This document shows, piece by piece, positions 8,679 to 17,163 of a stretch of 64,000 bases of DNA. Under the pieces are notes generated by a model, which searched no databases, was not told the DNA's origin, and worked only from the letters and a program-made list of their open reading frames with translations. Origin of the DNA: an uncultured Acetatifactor sp. (GTDB lineage: Bacteria; Bacillota; Clostridia; Lachnospirales; Lachnospiraceae). The stretch is from NCBI GenBank assembly GCA_910585015.1, contig CAJUCT010000023.1:1-64000 (forward strand), given 5' to 3'. Positions within the stretch are counted from its first letter, which is position 1; each line of letters starts with the position of its first letter. The position numbers and the translations under genes are program-made.

Positions 8679-11099
8679 ATGTTAGTACCTTTGAGTTGGT
8701 TAAAAGACTATGTGGATATAGACGTGACGCCCCGGGAACTGGAGGAAAAACTGTTTTCCTGCGGCTTTGAGGTGGAGGAACTGCACGAGGTGGGAGAGGC
8801 TATAAGCAATGTGGTGGCGGGCCTGGTGGAGACCTGTGAGCCCATTCCCGAGACCCATCTGCATGTTTGCCGGGTGAATGCCGGCAGTCATGGCACGTTC
8901 CAGGTGTGCTGCGGCGCGGACAATGTGCGGGCCGGTGGAAAATACCCCCTGGCGTTGGTGGGAGCTACCGTGTATATGACGGCCAAGGACCACAAGACCG
9001 TGGAGGGCACCATGACTATCAAAAAGGGGAAGCTGCGGGGCTATGAGTCCGAGGGCATGCTGTGTTCCGGCGTAGAGCTGGGCGTCAGCGAAAATATGTT
9101 CGCCGGCGCGGGCTACAACGGCCTGTTGGCGCTGCCCTCGGACACGGAGCCGGGCGTGGATGTAAAGCCCATCCTGGGACTGGACGACTGGATTTTTGAC
9201 ATTTCTATCACGGCCAACCGGCCTGACTGTCAGAGTATGGTGGGCATTGCCAGGGAGGTGGCTGCGGCGCTTGATAAGCAGTTTCGCATGCCCGCCCTGA
9301 ACTATACGGAGACGGAGGTCAAAAAGGAGGGCTTTACGGTGACGGTGGATGCGCCGGACCTGTGTCCCCGGTATATCGGTCACTATGTATATGATGTAAA
9401 AATCGGGGAGTCGCCGCAGTGGATGAAACGCAGGCTGGCTCTGATCGGACAGGATTCCATCTCCAATATCGTGGATATCACCAATTACGTGATGTTGGAG
9501 ATGGGACAGCCCATGCATGCCTTTGACTGTGACTATCTGGAGGGCAACGCTATCCGGGTGCGCCGGGCGGAGCAGGAGGAGAAAATCACAACCCTGGACA
9601 GCCAGCAGTACACCCTGCATTCAGACAATCTGGTGATCTGTGACGGCAAAAAGCCCGTGGCTCTGGCCGGGGTCATGGGGGGGCTGAACTCCGAGATCCG
9701 GGAGAGTACCACGGAGGTGCTGCTTGAGTCGGCCAAATTTGCCAGGGACAATATCCGCAAGACCTCCCGTGGGCTGGGCAAGCGCACGGATGCCAGCGCC
9801 AAGTATGAAAAGGGCGTGGATGAGTACTCCACGGTACATGCTATGGAGCGAGCGCTGCATTTGATTGAGGAGTTGGGCTGCGGCAAGGTTTCCTCCACCC
9901 ATGTGGACGTGAATACCGGCAACAGCATCCAGCCGAAGGAGATGAAAGTCAGCGTCAAAAAAGTGGGGGATGTGCTGGGCATTGATGTGCCTATTCAGGA
10001 GATCCTGCGGATCATGAAGAATCTGGACTTTGCGCCCGTTATCAACGGGGATGAACTGACCTTGCAGATTCCCGCTTACCGTGAGGATATGGACTCTTAT
10101 CCGGATGTGGCGGAGGAAGTGATCCGCATGTATGGCTATGACCATGTGGTTCCCACTTTTATGCCCCAGGCGCAGGTGACCATGGGCGGTGTGCCCCGGA
10201 ACATGAAAAAGGATATGAAGCTTAAGAGGGCCCTTTGCGGCGCGGGAGCTTATGAATGTATCCACTACAGCTTTTTCTCCCCCTCGGATCTGGACCTGCT
10301 GCGCCTGCCTCAGGATGCGCCGCAGCGTCAGGCCATCCGTATATTGAACCCCATCAATGAGGAACTGTCTTTGATGCGGACCACGCTGGTGCCTTCTATG
10401 TTAAATGCAATCTCCCGGAACCAGAAAAAGGGCAATCTGGAGGGCAGGCTCTATGAGAGCGCCAAAGTGTTTATCCCCAGAGCCCTGCCCCTGGATGAGT
10501 ATCCGGATGAGCGGGAGACTTTGTGCATCGGCATCTTTGGCGAAAAGGAGAGTTTCTTTACTTTAAAAGGCATGGCTGAGAAGGTGGCGGACACCCTGTT
10601 TATCCAGTTTTCCTATGTGCCCGTAACGGAGCCTTACCTACATCCCTACCAGGCGGCGGCCATCTATTTTGAGGGCGCCAGGGTGGGCTGTCTGGGCAAG
10701 GTGGCTTATGAGGTGGCGGAGCAGTTGGATCTGCGCACGGATGCCTATGTGTTGGAGATCGATCTGCGCGGTATGGCGGAGGCTTATGATCGGCAGGCAA
10801 GCTTCATTCCCCTGCCTAAATTCCCGGAGGAGAGCCGGGATCTGGCGCTGGTGATGGACAAAGAGATAACCTGCGGCCAGGTGGAGGAGGTAATCCGCAG
10901 TTCCTGCAATTATATCAAGGGCATTCGTCTGTTCGACGTGTACGAGGGCGGCCAGATTGCGGCGGGCAAGAAGAGCATGGCCTTCACCGTGGAGTTTACG
11001 CCTCGGGAGGAGGCTTTCGAACCGGACACGGTGGACCGCTTTGTGAAGAAAATTCTGAAGAACCTGAAAAACCAGCTGGATATTGAACTCCGCAGCTAG
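8679..11099 (+). CDS. pheT: Phenylalanyl-tRNA synthetase beta subunit
   Basis: The beta subunit provides tRNA binding and editing of mischarged tRNA-Phe. I chose the ATG at 8679 (MLVPLSWLKDYVDI), which follows GGAGGGATAAT and matches the family start; an upstream in-frame GTG at 8658 is less likely. The 806 residues contain the OB-fold tRNA-binding domain (about 40-150), the B3/B4 editing and B5 domains in the middle, the catalytic-like core and a C-terminal FDX-ACB anticodon-binding domain (about 710-806). It forms an operon with pheS and is followed by tandem family-1 hairpin elements. Confidence 0.97.
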   Translation: MLVPLSWLKDYVDIDVTPRELEEKLFSCGFEVEELHEVGEAISNVVAGLVETCEPIPETHLHVCRVNAGSHGTFQVCCGADNVRAGGKYPLALVGATVYMTAKDHKTVEGTMTIKKGKLRGYESEGMLCSGVELGVSENMFAGAGYNGLLALPSDTEPGVDVKPILGLDDWIFDISITANRPDCQSMVGIAREVAAALDKQFRMPALNYTETEVKKEGFTVTVDAPDLCPRYIGHYVYDVKIGESPQWMKRRLALIGQDSISNIVDITNYVMLEMGQPMHAFDCDYLEGNAIRVRRAEQEEKITTLDSQQYTLHSDNLVICDGKKPVALAGVMGGLNSEIRESTTEVLLESAKFARDNIRKTSRGLGKRTDASAKYEKGVDEYSTVHAMERALHLIEELGCGKVSSTHVDVNTGNSIQPKEMKVSVKKVGDVLGIDVPIQEILRIMKNLDFAPVINGDELTLQIPAYREDMDSYPDVAEEVIRMYGYDHVVPTFMPQAQVTMGGVPRNMKKDMKLKRALCGAGAYECIHYSFFSPSDLDLLRLPQDAPQRQAIRILNPINEELSLMRTTLVPSMLNAISRNQKKGNLEGRLYESAKVFIPRALPLDEYPDERETLCIGIFGEKESFFTLKGMAEKVADTLFIQFSYVPVTEPYLHPYQAAAIYFEGARVGCLGKVAYEVAEQLDLRTDAYVLEIDLRGMAEAYDRQASFIPLPKFPEESRDLALVMDKEITCGQVEEVIRSSCNYIKGIRLFDVYEGGQIAAGKKSMAFTVEFTPREEAFEPDTVDRFVKKILKNLKNQLDIELRS

Positions 11100-11109
11100 G
11101 GCTTGTATC

Positions 11110-11320
11110 AACAGCATGTTCCCGGAAAGCACACTGATGGATATTCGGACGCCTCAAGCGGCCGGATATGCATCACTGATGTGTGTGCTAGCAGGGAACA
11201 TGCGGAACCCAAAAGGGATATAACAGCATGTTCCCGGAAAGCACACTGATGGATATTCGGACGCCTCAAGCGGCCGGATATGCATCACTGATGTGTGTGC
11301 TTGCAGGGAACATGCGGAAC
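11110..11320 (+). repeat. Family-1 hairpin elements, two tandem copies
   Basis: Two 99-base copies (11110-11208 and 11222-11320) repeat with a period of 112 and differ at one base. Each runs from AACAGCA to GCGGAAC with outer stem GCATGTTCCC/GGGAACATGC, middle stem AGCACAC/GTGTGCT, an inner GATATTCGG/CCGGATAT pairing and the loop core ACGCCTCAAGCGGCC. The second copy ends 26 bases before the aminopeptidase start, in the same orientation. Confidence 0.9.
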
Positions 11321-11345
11321 CTTAATATAGAAAGGAAAGCAGCAT

Positions 11346-12773
11346 ATGTTAAAAAAGTGCGTATGGGAGAATTATGACGAGAAGCAGCTGAAAAAGCTGG
11401 AGAAGCTGAGCCGGGAGTACAGGGAGTTCCTGGATCAAGGCAAGACGGAGCGGGAGTGCATTGACACCATTGTAAACATGATAGAAAAAGAGGGTTACCG
11501 GGAGTTGGAAGCCCTGATCAAAGCCGGGGAAACACTGAAAAAGGGAGACAAGGTCTACAGCGTCTGGATGAATAAGTCCATCGCCATGTTCCGCGTCGGC
11601 CAGACACCTCTTACAGAGGGGATGAATATCCTGGGCGCTCATATCGACAGTCCCAGGCTGGATGTGAAGCAGAATCCTCTGTTTGAGGATATCGATCACA
11701 CCTTTGCCTACATGGATACCCATTACTACGGCGGTGTGAAGAAGTACCAGTGGGTGACGCTGCCCCTGGCCATTCACGGCGTGGTGGTTAAGAAGGACGG
11801 CACCACCGTTGAGCTGAACATTGGAGAAAACGAGGAGGATCCCGTATTTTTTGTATCAGATCTGCTGATCCACCTGGCTGGAAAGCAGCTGGAAAAGACA
11901 GCAGCCAAGGTCATCGAGGGCGAGGCATTGGATCTGATTGCCGGGACAAAGCCCCTGATTCTGGGCGAGGAGGAAAAGGAGACGGACGAGGGCAGGCAAA
12001 AGGCGAAAAATATTGTCAAATCCGGAGTGCTGGATATTCTGAAGGAGACGTACGATATCGAGGAAGCGGACCTGATCTCCGCAGAATTGGAAGTGGTGCC
12101 CGCAGGCAAAGCCAGGGAGGCCGGTTTTGACCGCAGTATGATTCTGGCCTACGGGCAAGATGACAGAGTCTGCGCATTCACTTCCCTGAAGGCCATGTTG
12201 GATTTAAAGGGGAATGAGAGAACCGTGTGCTGTATTTTGGTGGACAAGGAGGAGATCGGTTCCGTGGGAGCCACAGGTATGCAGTCCCGTTTCTTTGAGA
12301 ATGCGGTGGCGGAGCTTATGAATCTGGCAGGGGAGTACAGTGAATTGAACGTGCGCCGTTGTCTGGCCCGCAGCGCCATGCTTTCCTCCGATGTGAGCGC
12401 GGCTTTTGACCCCGGCTACAGGGACTGCTTTGAACTGCAGAATGCGGCCTTTCTGGGCGGCGGCATGGTGTTCAACAAATTTACCGGTTCCAGAGGTAAA
12501 TCAGGTTCCAACGACGCCAATGCGGAATATGTGGCCCATCTGCGCAAGGTTATGGACGAGAGCGGCATACAGTGGCAGACGGCGGAACTGGGCAAGGTAG
12601 ATGTGGGCGGAGGCGGCACCATCGCCTATATTCTGGCACTCTACGGCATGAACGTCATTGACAGCGGTGTGCCCGTACTGAATATGCACGCTCCTTGGGA
12701 GGCCACCAGCAAAGCGGATATCTACGAGGCGTACAGAGGGTATAAGGCATTTGCGGAAAATGTGAGCATGTGA
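11346..12773 (+). CDS. M18-family metallo-aminopeptidase
   Basis: A cytoplasmic zinc aminopeptidase of the M18 family, which removes N-terminal residues (often Asp/Glu or hydrophobic) from peptides. The 475 residues carry the family ligands: His99 in GAHIDSPRLD, the Asp pair in GQDDRVCAF (about 270), the catalytic and metal Glu pair in VDKEEIGSVG (about 300) and the C-terminal His in NMHAPWE. The length fits bacterial M18 enzymes. AAAGGA lies upstream of the ATG, and the family-1 elements occupy most of the 246-base gap before it. Confidence 0.93.
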   Translation: MLKKCVWENYDEKQLKKLEKLSREYREFLDQGKTERECIDTIVNMIEKEGYRELEALIKAGETLKKGDKVYSVWMNKSIAMFRVGQTPLTEGMNILGAHIDSPRLDVKQNPLFEDIDHTFAYMDTHYYGGVKKYQWVTLPLAIHGVVVKKDGTTVELNIGENEEDPVFFVSDLLIHLAGKQLEKTAAKVIEGEALDLIAGTKPLILGEEEKETDEGRQKAKNIVKSGVLDILKETYDIEEADLISAELEVVPAGKAREAGFDRSMILAYGQDDRVCAFTSLKAMLDLKGNERTVCCILVDKEEIGSVGATGMQSRFFENAVAELMNLAGEYSELNVRRCLARSAMLSSDVSAAFDPGYRDCFELQNAAFLGGGMVFNKFTGSRGKSGSNDANAEYVAHLRKVMDESGIQWQTAELGKVDVGGGGTIAYILALYGMNVIDSGVPVLNMHAPWEATSKADIYEAYRGYKAFAENVSM

Positions 12774-12783
12774 TATGATTTTA

Positions 12784-12855
12784 TAAAAGCCCTTTGCGGT
12801 AAGCCGGGGCGCAGCGGCAAAAACTGTCGCCGCGGTACGGCGGATGGGGGCTTTT
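12784..12855 (+). terminator. Possible terminator or structured spacer after the aminopeptidase gene
   Basis: AAAAGCCC at the start and GGGGGCTTTT at the end can pair around an inner GCGGCA/TGTCGC stem. The outer stem is imperfect and the T-run is only four bases, so termination is uncertain. Confidence 0.35.
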
Positions 12856-12890
12856 GGCGTTGGCTGCAGGTCAATGGCATGGAGAGCGTT

Positions 12891-13940
12891 ATGGAACTGA
12901 AAAAATCGGATTTTTATTTTGACCTGCCTCAGGAACTGATTGCGCAGGATCCCCTGGAGGACCGTTCCTCCTCCCGGCTTTTGCTGCTGGATAAAAATAC
13001 GGGACAGATACGGCACGAGTTTTTTTACAATATTACCCGGTATTTGCGGCCCGGGGACTGTCTGGTGCTGAACAATACCAAGGTGATTCCTGCCCGGCTT
13101 TTGGGAGAGCGGGAGGGCACCGGCGCCCATGTGGAAGTGCTGTTGTTAAGGCGCCGGGAGAGGGATGTGTGGGAGACTCTGGTAAAACCCGGCAGAAAAT
13201 GTAAACCCGGCACCTGCCTGGTGTTTGGAAACGGGCTGCTGAGAGCCCAGGTATTGGAGACGGTGGAGGAGGGCAATCGGCTGATCCGCTTTTTCTATGA
13301 AGGCATCTGGGAAGAGGTGCTGGATAAGCTGGGAGAAATGCCCCTGCCCCCTTATATCACCCACAAGCTGCAGGATAAAAACCGCTATCAGACCGTCTAT
13401 GCCAAGTACGAGGGCTCGGCGGCGGCTCCCACGGCGGGACTGCATTTTACCCGGGAACTGCTGACCCGGATCGAAGATATGGGAGTGGATATAGTCTATG
13501 TGACCCTGCATGTGGGGCTGGGCACGTTCCGGCCGGTGAAGGAGGAAAATGTGCTGGAGCACCATATGCACTCGGAGTATTACCAGATCACCGAGGAGGC
13601 GGCGGAGCGGATCAATGCCGTCAAAGAGGCCGGAGGCCGGATCATCTGTGTGGGCACCACCAGCTGCCGCACTTTGGAGAGCGCGGCAGACGAGTCCGGC
13701 AGAGTGCGGCCTGGCTGCGGGAATACGGAGATTTTCATTTATCCGGGCTACCGTTTCAAAGTGTTGGACTGCCTGGTTACCAATTTTCATCTGCCGGAGT
13801 CCACATTGGTGATGCTGGTCAGCGCGTTGGCAGGACGGGAACAGGTGTTGGCGGCCTATGAGGAGGCTGTCCGGGAGAAATATCGCTTTTTCAGTTTCGG
13901 TGATGCCATGTTTGTACATGAGGGAATTGACAATTCGTGA
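12891..13940 (+). CDS. queA: S-adenosylmethionine:tRNA ribosyltransferase-isomerase
   Basis: QueA transfers the ribosyl part of SAM to preQ1 at the wobble base of Asn, Asp, His and Tyr tRNAs to make epoxyqueuosine. The 349-residue protein shows family motifs, including FDLPQELIAQDP at the start, APTAGLHFT (about 175), LHVGLGTFRPV (about 208) and TNFHLPESTLVMLVSA (about 295). The ATG at 12891 is preferred over 12879 because GGAGAG is correctly spaced before it and the protein then begins at the family start. No other queuosine gene is in the window. Confidence 0.95.
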   Translation: MELKKSDFYFDLPQELIAQDPLEDRSSSRLLLLDKNTGQIRHEFFYNITRYLRPGDCLVLNNTKVIPARLLGEREGTGAHVEVLLLRRRERDVWETLVKPGRKCKPGTCLVFGNGLLRAQVLETVEEGNRLIRFFYEGIWEEVLDKLGEMPLPPYITHKLQDKNRYQTVYAKYEGSAAAPTAGLHFTRELLTRIEDMGVDIVYVTLHVGLGTFRPVKEENVLEHHMHSEYYQITEEAAERINAVKEAGGRIICVGTTSCRTLESAADESGRVRPGCGNTEIFIYPGYRFKVLDCLVTNFHLPESTLVMLVSALAGREQVLAAYEEAVREKYRFFSFGDAMFVHEGIDNS

Positions 13941-13990
13941 GGAATCGTGTAAAATTATGCTTATAGTTACTACTGTTGGGGGGCGCTTTA

Positions 13991-14329
13991 ATGGAAGAAC
14001 GTAGAAAAAGCAAGAGAATGGAGTTGGAGGCTAAACTGATGGTGAAGCGTCTGGACTCCACAGAGAAGCATGCAGTAGTCATTAATATTACGGATGTATC
14101 CCGCACCGGTGTGGGGTTCTCCTGCCCGGATCAGCTGGACATCAGGGCAGTATATGAGTGTTACCTTACCATTTGGACTAAAGAGGTAATACATGTATTT
14201 CTGCAAATCGTGCGCTCAGATTTAGAAGGAACAGAGGGTTTTCACTATGGTGCCGTTTTTATCGGTATGTCCGAGCAGGACGCCTTCCGCATCAGTGTGT
14301 ACGAACAATTCTCGGCGATAAATCATTAG
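13991..14329 (+). CDS. PilZ-domain protein
   Basis: The 112-residue protein has the c-di-GMP binding signature split as RRKSKR near the N-terminus and ITDVSRTGVGF (about 31-41, the D/NxSxxG motif). It is essentially a single PilZ domain and would act as a c-di-GMP effector in the cytoplasm. I start at the ATG at 13991, preceded by GGGGGG; the upstream TTG at 13976 is unlikely. It may be co-transcribed with queA, 50 bases upstream, and ends at a terminator shared with tyrA. Confidence 0.85.
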   Translation: MEERRKSKRMELEAKLMVKRLDSTEKHAVVINITDVSRTGVGFSCPDQLDIRAVYECYLTIWTKEVIHVFLQIVRSDLEGTEGFHYGAVFIGMSEQDAFRISVYEQFSAINH

Positions 14330-14360
14330 TCCGAGATATCATGGCATCTTAAATCAAAAG

Positions 14361-14397
14361 GGTCTGCCTGTTTCATTGTGAAACAGGCAGATTCTTT
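14361..14397. terminator. Bidirectional terminator between the PilZ gene and tyrA
   Basis: TCTGCCTGTTTC pairs with GAAACAGGCAGA in a 12-bp stem. TTCTTTTT follows on the plus strand and CCCTTTTG on the minus strand, so it can serve both convergent genes. Confidence 0.8.
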
Positions 14398-14402
14398 TTG
14401 CT

Positions 14403-15506
14403 CTATAATTTTTTTTCATGAATGACAAACTGAGGTGTGGAGAGCAGATTTTTGGCTGCTTCCTGAGAGGCTTCGTCGTAGAACTCAATCCGCAGTACGC
14501 CCTCTTCGTATTCCCTGTTGTGGACAATGCCGATATTTTTGATATTGATATTGTTGAAGGCCAGAGTGGTGGCTACTTGAGCCAGCATACCGGGGCGGTC
14601 GTCTATATCAATGCTGAAAGAATACACCCGCTTGATGGGGCCGCTGGAGGCATTGATAAAGGAATCCCGGTAAATTCTGGCACTGTCAAAAAACTGGTAC
14701 AACGCCTCTCCCTGACGTTTATTAAGCTGGTCCCTGATTGCAGACAGGGAATCAATGTAGCTGTCCAGCAGCCGGGAGATATTTTCCGTGTTGGTCAGGC
14801 AGATCTGCTGCCACATGGCGGAGGAGGAGGAGGCGATTCGGGTGATGTCCTTGAAGCCCCCTGCGGCCACCAGTTTCATGATGCCCTCCTCATTGTCTGA
14901 ATCCCGCACCAGATTGACTAAAGAGGCGGCGATCACATGGGGCAGATGGCTGATGCCTGCGGTGACATAATCGTGCTGACGGTAATCCAGCACCAGAGGG
15001 ATGGCCCCCATGATCTCCACCAGCGTCCGGTAGGCAGCCAGCTTGTCCGGGTCGGTCTGTCCGGTGGGCGTCAGGATATAGTAGGCGTTCTCCAGCAGCT
15101 TGGCCTTGGAGTTGGCATAGCCAAAGCGTTCGCTGCCCGCCATGGGATGTCCCCCGATGAACTGTGCCTCCAGGCCCGCCTGAACGATATGCTCATGAAT
15201 ATCGGTCTTGACGCTGCCCACGTCCGTCAGGGTGCAGGAGGGGGAGAGAATTTTTTTCACCGCCTCCAGATTGGCATCATTTTTCTGTACAGGGGCACAT
15301 AAGAAAAGATAGTCGCAGTCCGAAAAGCCCGCGTCAATCTGCTCCGCCGCCCGGTCAATGACACCGTCCTTCAGAGCCGCCTCCAGGGTGGCGGCATTCA
15401 CGTCATATGCAGTGAGCCGTATTTCCGATATATTTTCCCGCAGGGCCCTGGCGATGGAACCGCCGATGAGTCCCAGCCCGATAAAGCCAATGTGCAGCTG
15501 TGCCAT
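14403..15506 (-). CDS. tyrA: Prephenate dehydrogenase with C-terminal ACT domain
   Basis: TyrA oxidatively decarboxylates prephenate to 4-hydroxyphenylpyruvate with NAD in tyrosine synthesis. The 367 residues start MAQLHIGFIGLGLIGGS, containing the dinucleotide motif GxGLIGGS, and end with an ACT domain (about 295-367, including RPGMLAQVATTLAFNNIN) that usually binds tyrosine for feedback inhibition. The start at 15506 follows a GGAGGAAAC site; the frame stays open further upstream without a ribosome site. It is separated from the RNA-repair gene upstream by family-2 repeats in antisense orientation. Confidence 0.93.
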   Translation of the reverse strand: MAQLHIGFIGLGLIGGSIARALRENISEIRLTAYDVNAATLEAALKDGVIDRAAEQIDAGFSDCDYLFLCAPVQKNDANLEAVKKILSPSCTLTDVGSVKTDIHEHIVQAGLEAQFIGGHPMAGSERFGYANSKAKLLENAYYILTPTGQTDPDKLAAYRTLVEIMGAIPLVLDYRQHDYVTAGISHLPHVIAASLVNLVRDSDNEEGIMKLVAAGGFKDITRIASSSSAMWQQICLTNTENISRLLDSYIDSLSAIRDQLNKRQGEALYQFFDSARIYRDSFINASSGPIKRVYSFSIDIDDRPGMLAQVATTLAFNNINIKNIGIVHNREYEEGVLRIEFYDEASQEAAKNLLSTPQFVIHEKKL

Positions 15507-15645
15507 GTTGTTTCCTCCCAAATTGTGTTTTGTTATAGTAACTATAGCACGTTGAAGTGCGAAAAGCAAGGGAGGCTTCAGGCGGATAAACATCTCTGCC
15601 CGGAATGATTATCCCTCTGAAGCTGGTTATAGTCAAAGGTGTAAG

Positions 15646-15773
15646 TTTGGATGTGTACATCCAAATACGTATTAACGCAGTATCGCAGGCTCAGCCAGCG
15701 ATATGCAGGAAAGAGGTAAGTTTGGATGTGTACATCCAAATACGTATTAACGCAGTATCGCAGGCCCAAGGAA
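15646..15773 (+). repeat. Family-2 structured repeat, one full and one truncated unit
   Basis: Unit 1 (15646-15720) has hairpin 1 TTTGGATG/CATCCAAA, a spacer TACGTATTAACGCA, a second hairpin around CGCAGGCT...AGCGAT and ends GCAGGAAAGAGGTAAG. Unit 2 begins at 15721 and breaks off near 15773. The stop codon of the HD-kinase gene (15747-15749, minus strand) lies inside unit 2, so the repeat supplies the last residues of that protein. This is the one family-2 locus not oriented with a downstream gene. Confidence 0.8.
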
Positions 15774-16910
15774 AGTTTCCAGGGTCACCCTGTAGGCTTC
15801 CCAGGGGGCCGGGATTTCCAGTTTCCGGATCATGTCATTCAGGACGGTCTCCGGAATGTGCCGGGTCCTGGTGCGGTTGCGGCGCAGCAGTTCCTGATAA
15901 GGAACCTCCAGGTATAGGATATGCACTCTTGCTCCATAGCCCGCGAAAAGCCGCACCAGTTTTTGGCGGGTCTCCTGAAGGAGATTGGTGGCGTTCCAGA
16001 TAAAGGGCCGCCCCTGGCGCAGGTATCCCCGGGCCAGTTCCAACGCCTCCTGGACGACTTTGCCGGAATTTTTTGTTGGCGGGATCCCTAATTTTTCCCG
16101 GAGATCGTCCAGGGAGACAACGGGGGGCCTGCCGTCTGAAGACAAAGCCTCGCCCTGTTGGGCAATCCATGTGTCTTTGCCTGACAGGGGAAGTCCGGCC
16201 ATCACAATTACGTCAAAGGTGGTGTCATCATATAATTGTGCGCCCTGCCACAGGTCGTCTTTTTGGAAAAACTGGAATTTCGTATAAGGGTTTGCGAAGG
16301 TATAGGGATGCTCCCAAATTCCCAGTTCCCGGGCGTATTCTCCGAACAACTCCACCTGGCTGGGCAGTTGGCTGGGAAGAGTCTCCTGCCGCCCCAGGGT
16401 GTCCGCTTTGGCAAGCAGATATAGTAGTTTTAACGGGATACTTTCGGCGGCTTTGCACAGTTCCACCTCCGGCTGCTTTTTTGTCCAGAACCACAGGGGC
16501 AGACCATGGCAGCGGATCAGCTTTGCTACAAGTTCACGTTGGGCAAAGGTCAGACCGAAGCGCTCCGCTTCCTGATAAGCGGTTCTGCGGAAAATTTTCT
16601 CTCCCACAATGGTGTGCTTCGGCGACACCCATTTTCCGTCCTCTTGTTTTGTACAGACGGGCTTTCCAATATCGTGGAATGCCGCCGCCAGAAACAGGAG
16701 CGCTTTTTCCTCCTCCGGCAATGCCTGCCAGGGGGCCAGCTTTGTCAGTTCTTCGCACACCATTTCCGTGTGCCGCAGCACATCGCCCTCCCCGTGATAT
16801 GCAGGGTTTTGAGGCACGTCTTTTAACGATAGCAGTTCCGGGTGGGAGACTGCCAGCTTTTGCAGAGAATATCCGCCTTCTTTTATTTCATATAATATAT
16901 TTTTTTCCAT
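15747..16910 (-). CDS. HD-domain polynucleotide kinase (RNA end-healing enzyme, HD-Pnk type)
   Basis: The 387-residue protein joins an N-terminal HD phosphohydrolase domain (His47 in LRHTEM, His79-Asp80 in AAFHDIGKP, His99, Asp170) to a C-terminal P-loop kinase (GLPLSGKDT, about 239-247; SLDDLR about 268; Arg-rich lid RRNRTRTR). This order is that of HD-Pnk enzymes such as the one from Runella slithyformis, where the HD part removes 2',3'-phosphates and the kinase adds 5'-phosphate to broken RNA. The gene upstream on the same strand encodes an RNA ligase, so the pair can heal and seal RNA breaks. It starts before a family-1 hairpin pair, and its stop lies in a family-2 repeat. Confidence 0.85.
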   Translation of the reverse strand: MEKNILYEIKEGGYSLQKLAVSHPELLSLKDVPQNPAYHGEGDVLRHTEMVCEELTKLAPWQALPEEEKALLFLAAAFHDIGKPVCTKQEDGKWVSPKHTIVGEKIFRRTAYQEAERFGLTFAQRELVAKLIRCHGLPLWFWTKKQPEVELCKAAESIPLKLLYLLAKADTLGRQETLPSQLPSQVELFGEYARELGIWEHPYTFANPYTKFQFFQKDDLWQGAQLYDDTTFDVIVMAGLPLSGKDTWIAQQGEALSSDGRPPVVSLDDLREKLGIPPTKNSGKVVQEALELARGYLRQGRPFIWNATNLLQETRQKLVRLFAGYGARVHILYLEVPYQELLRRNRTRTRHIPETVLNDMIRKLEIPAPWEAYRVTLETFLGPAILR

Positions 16911-16931
16911 TCAATCACCTTCTTATTAAAA

Positions 16932-17163
16932 GTTCCGCATCTGTCCGGCCAGTACACAATACGGGAGATCAATATCCGGCCGCTCAGGCGTCCAGATATT
17001 GATCTGAGTACAGTCCGGACAGATGCTGATTAAAAGTTCCGCGTCTGTCCGGCCAGTACACAATACGGGAGATCAATATCCGGCCGCTCAGGCGTCCAGA
17101 TATTGATCTGAGTACAGTCCGGACAGATGCTGATTAAAAGTTCCGCGTCTGTCTAGTCGGTAC
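16932..17163 (-). repeat. Family-1 hairpin elements, two full copies and one 3' part
   Basis: Copies lie at 16932-17030 and 17036-17134. Read on the minus strand, they have outer stem GCATCTGTCCGG/CCGGACAGATGC, inner stem GATCAATATC/GATATTGATC, core GGACGCCTGAGCGGCCGG and end GCGGAACTTTTAAT. A third, degenerate 3' arm at 17139-17163 overlaps the stop of the RNA ligase gene. The stems differ from the 11.1-kb copies, but pairing is kept. The element end is about 20 bases from the HD-kinase start. Confidence 0.9.

Noticed and set aside
15605..16003. Plus-strand frame reading through the family-2 repeats
   Set aside because: The translated repeat (RINAVSQA) recurs wherever the element occurs and follows no conserved protein.
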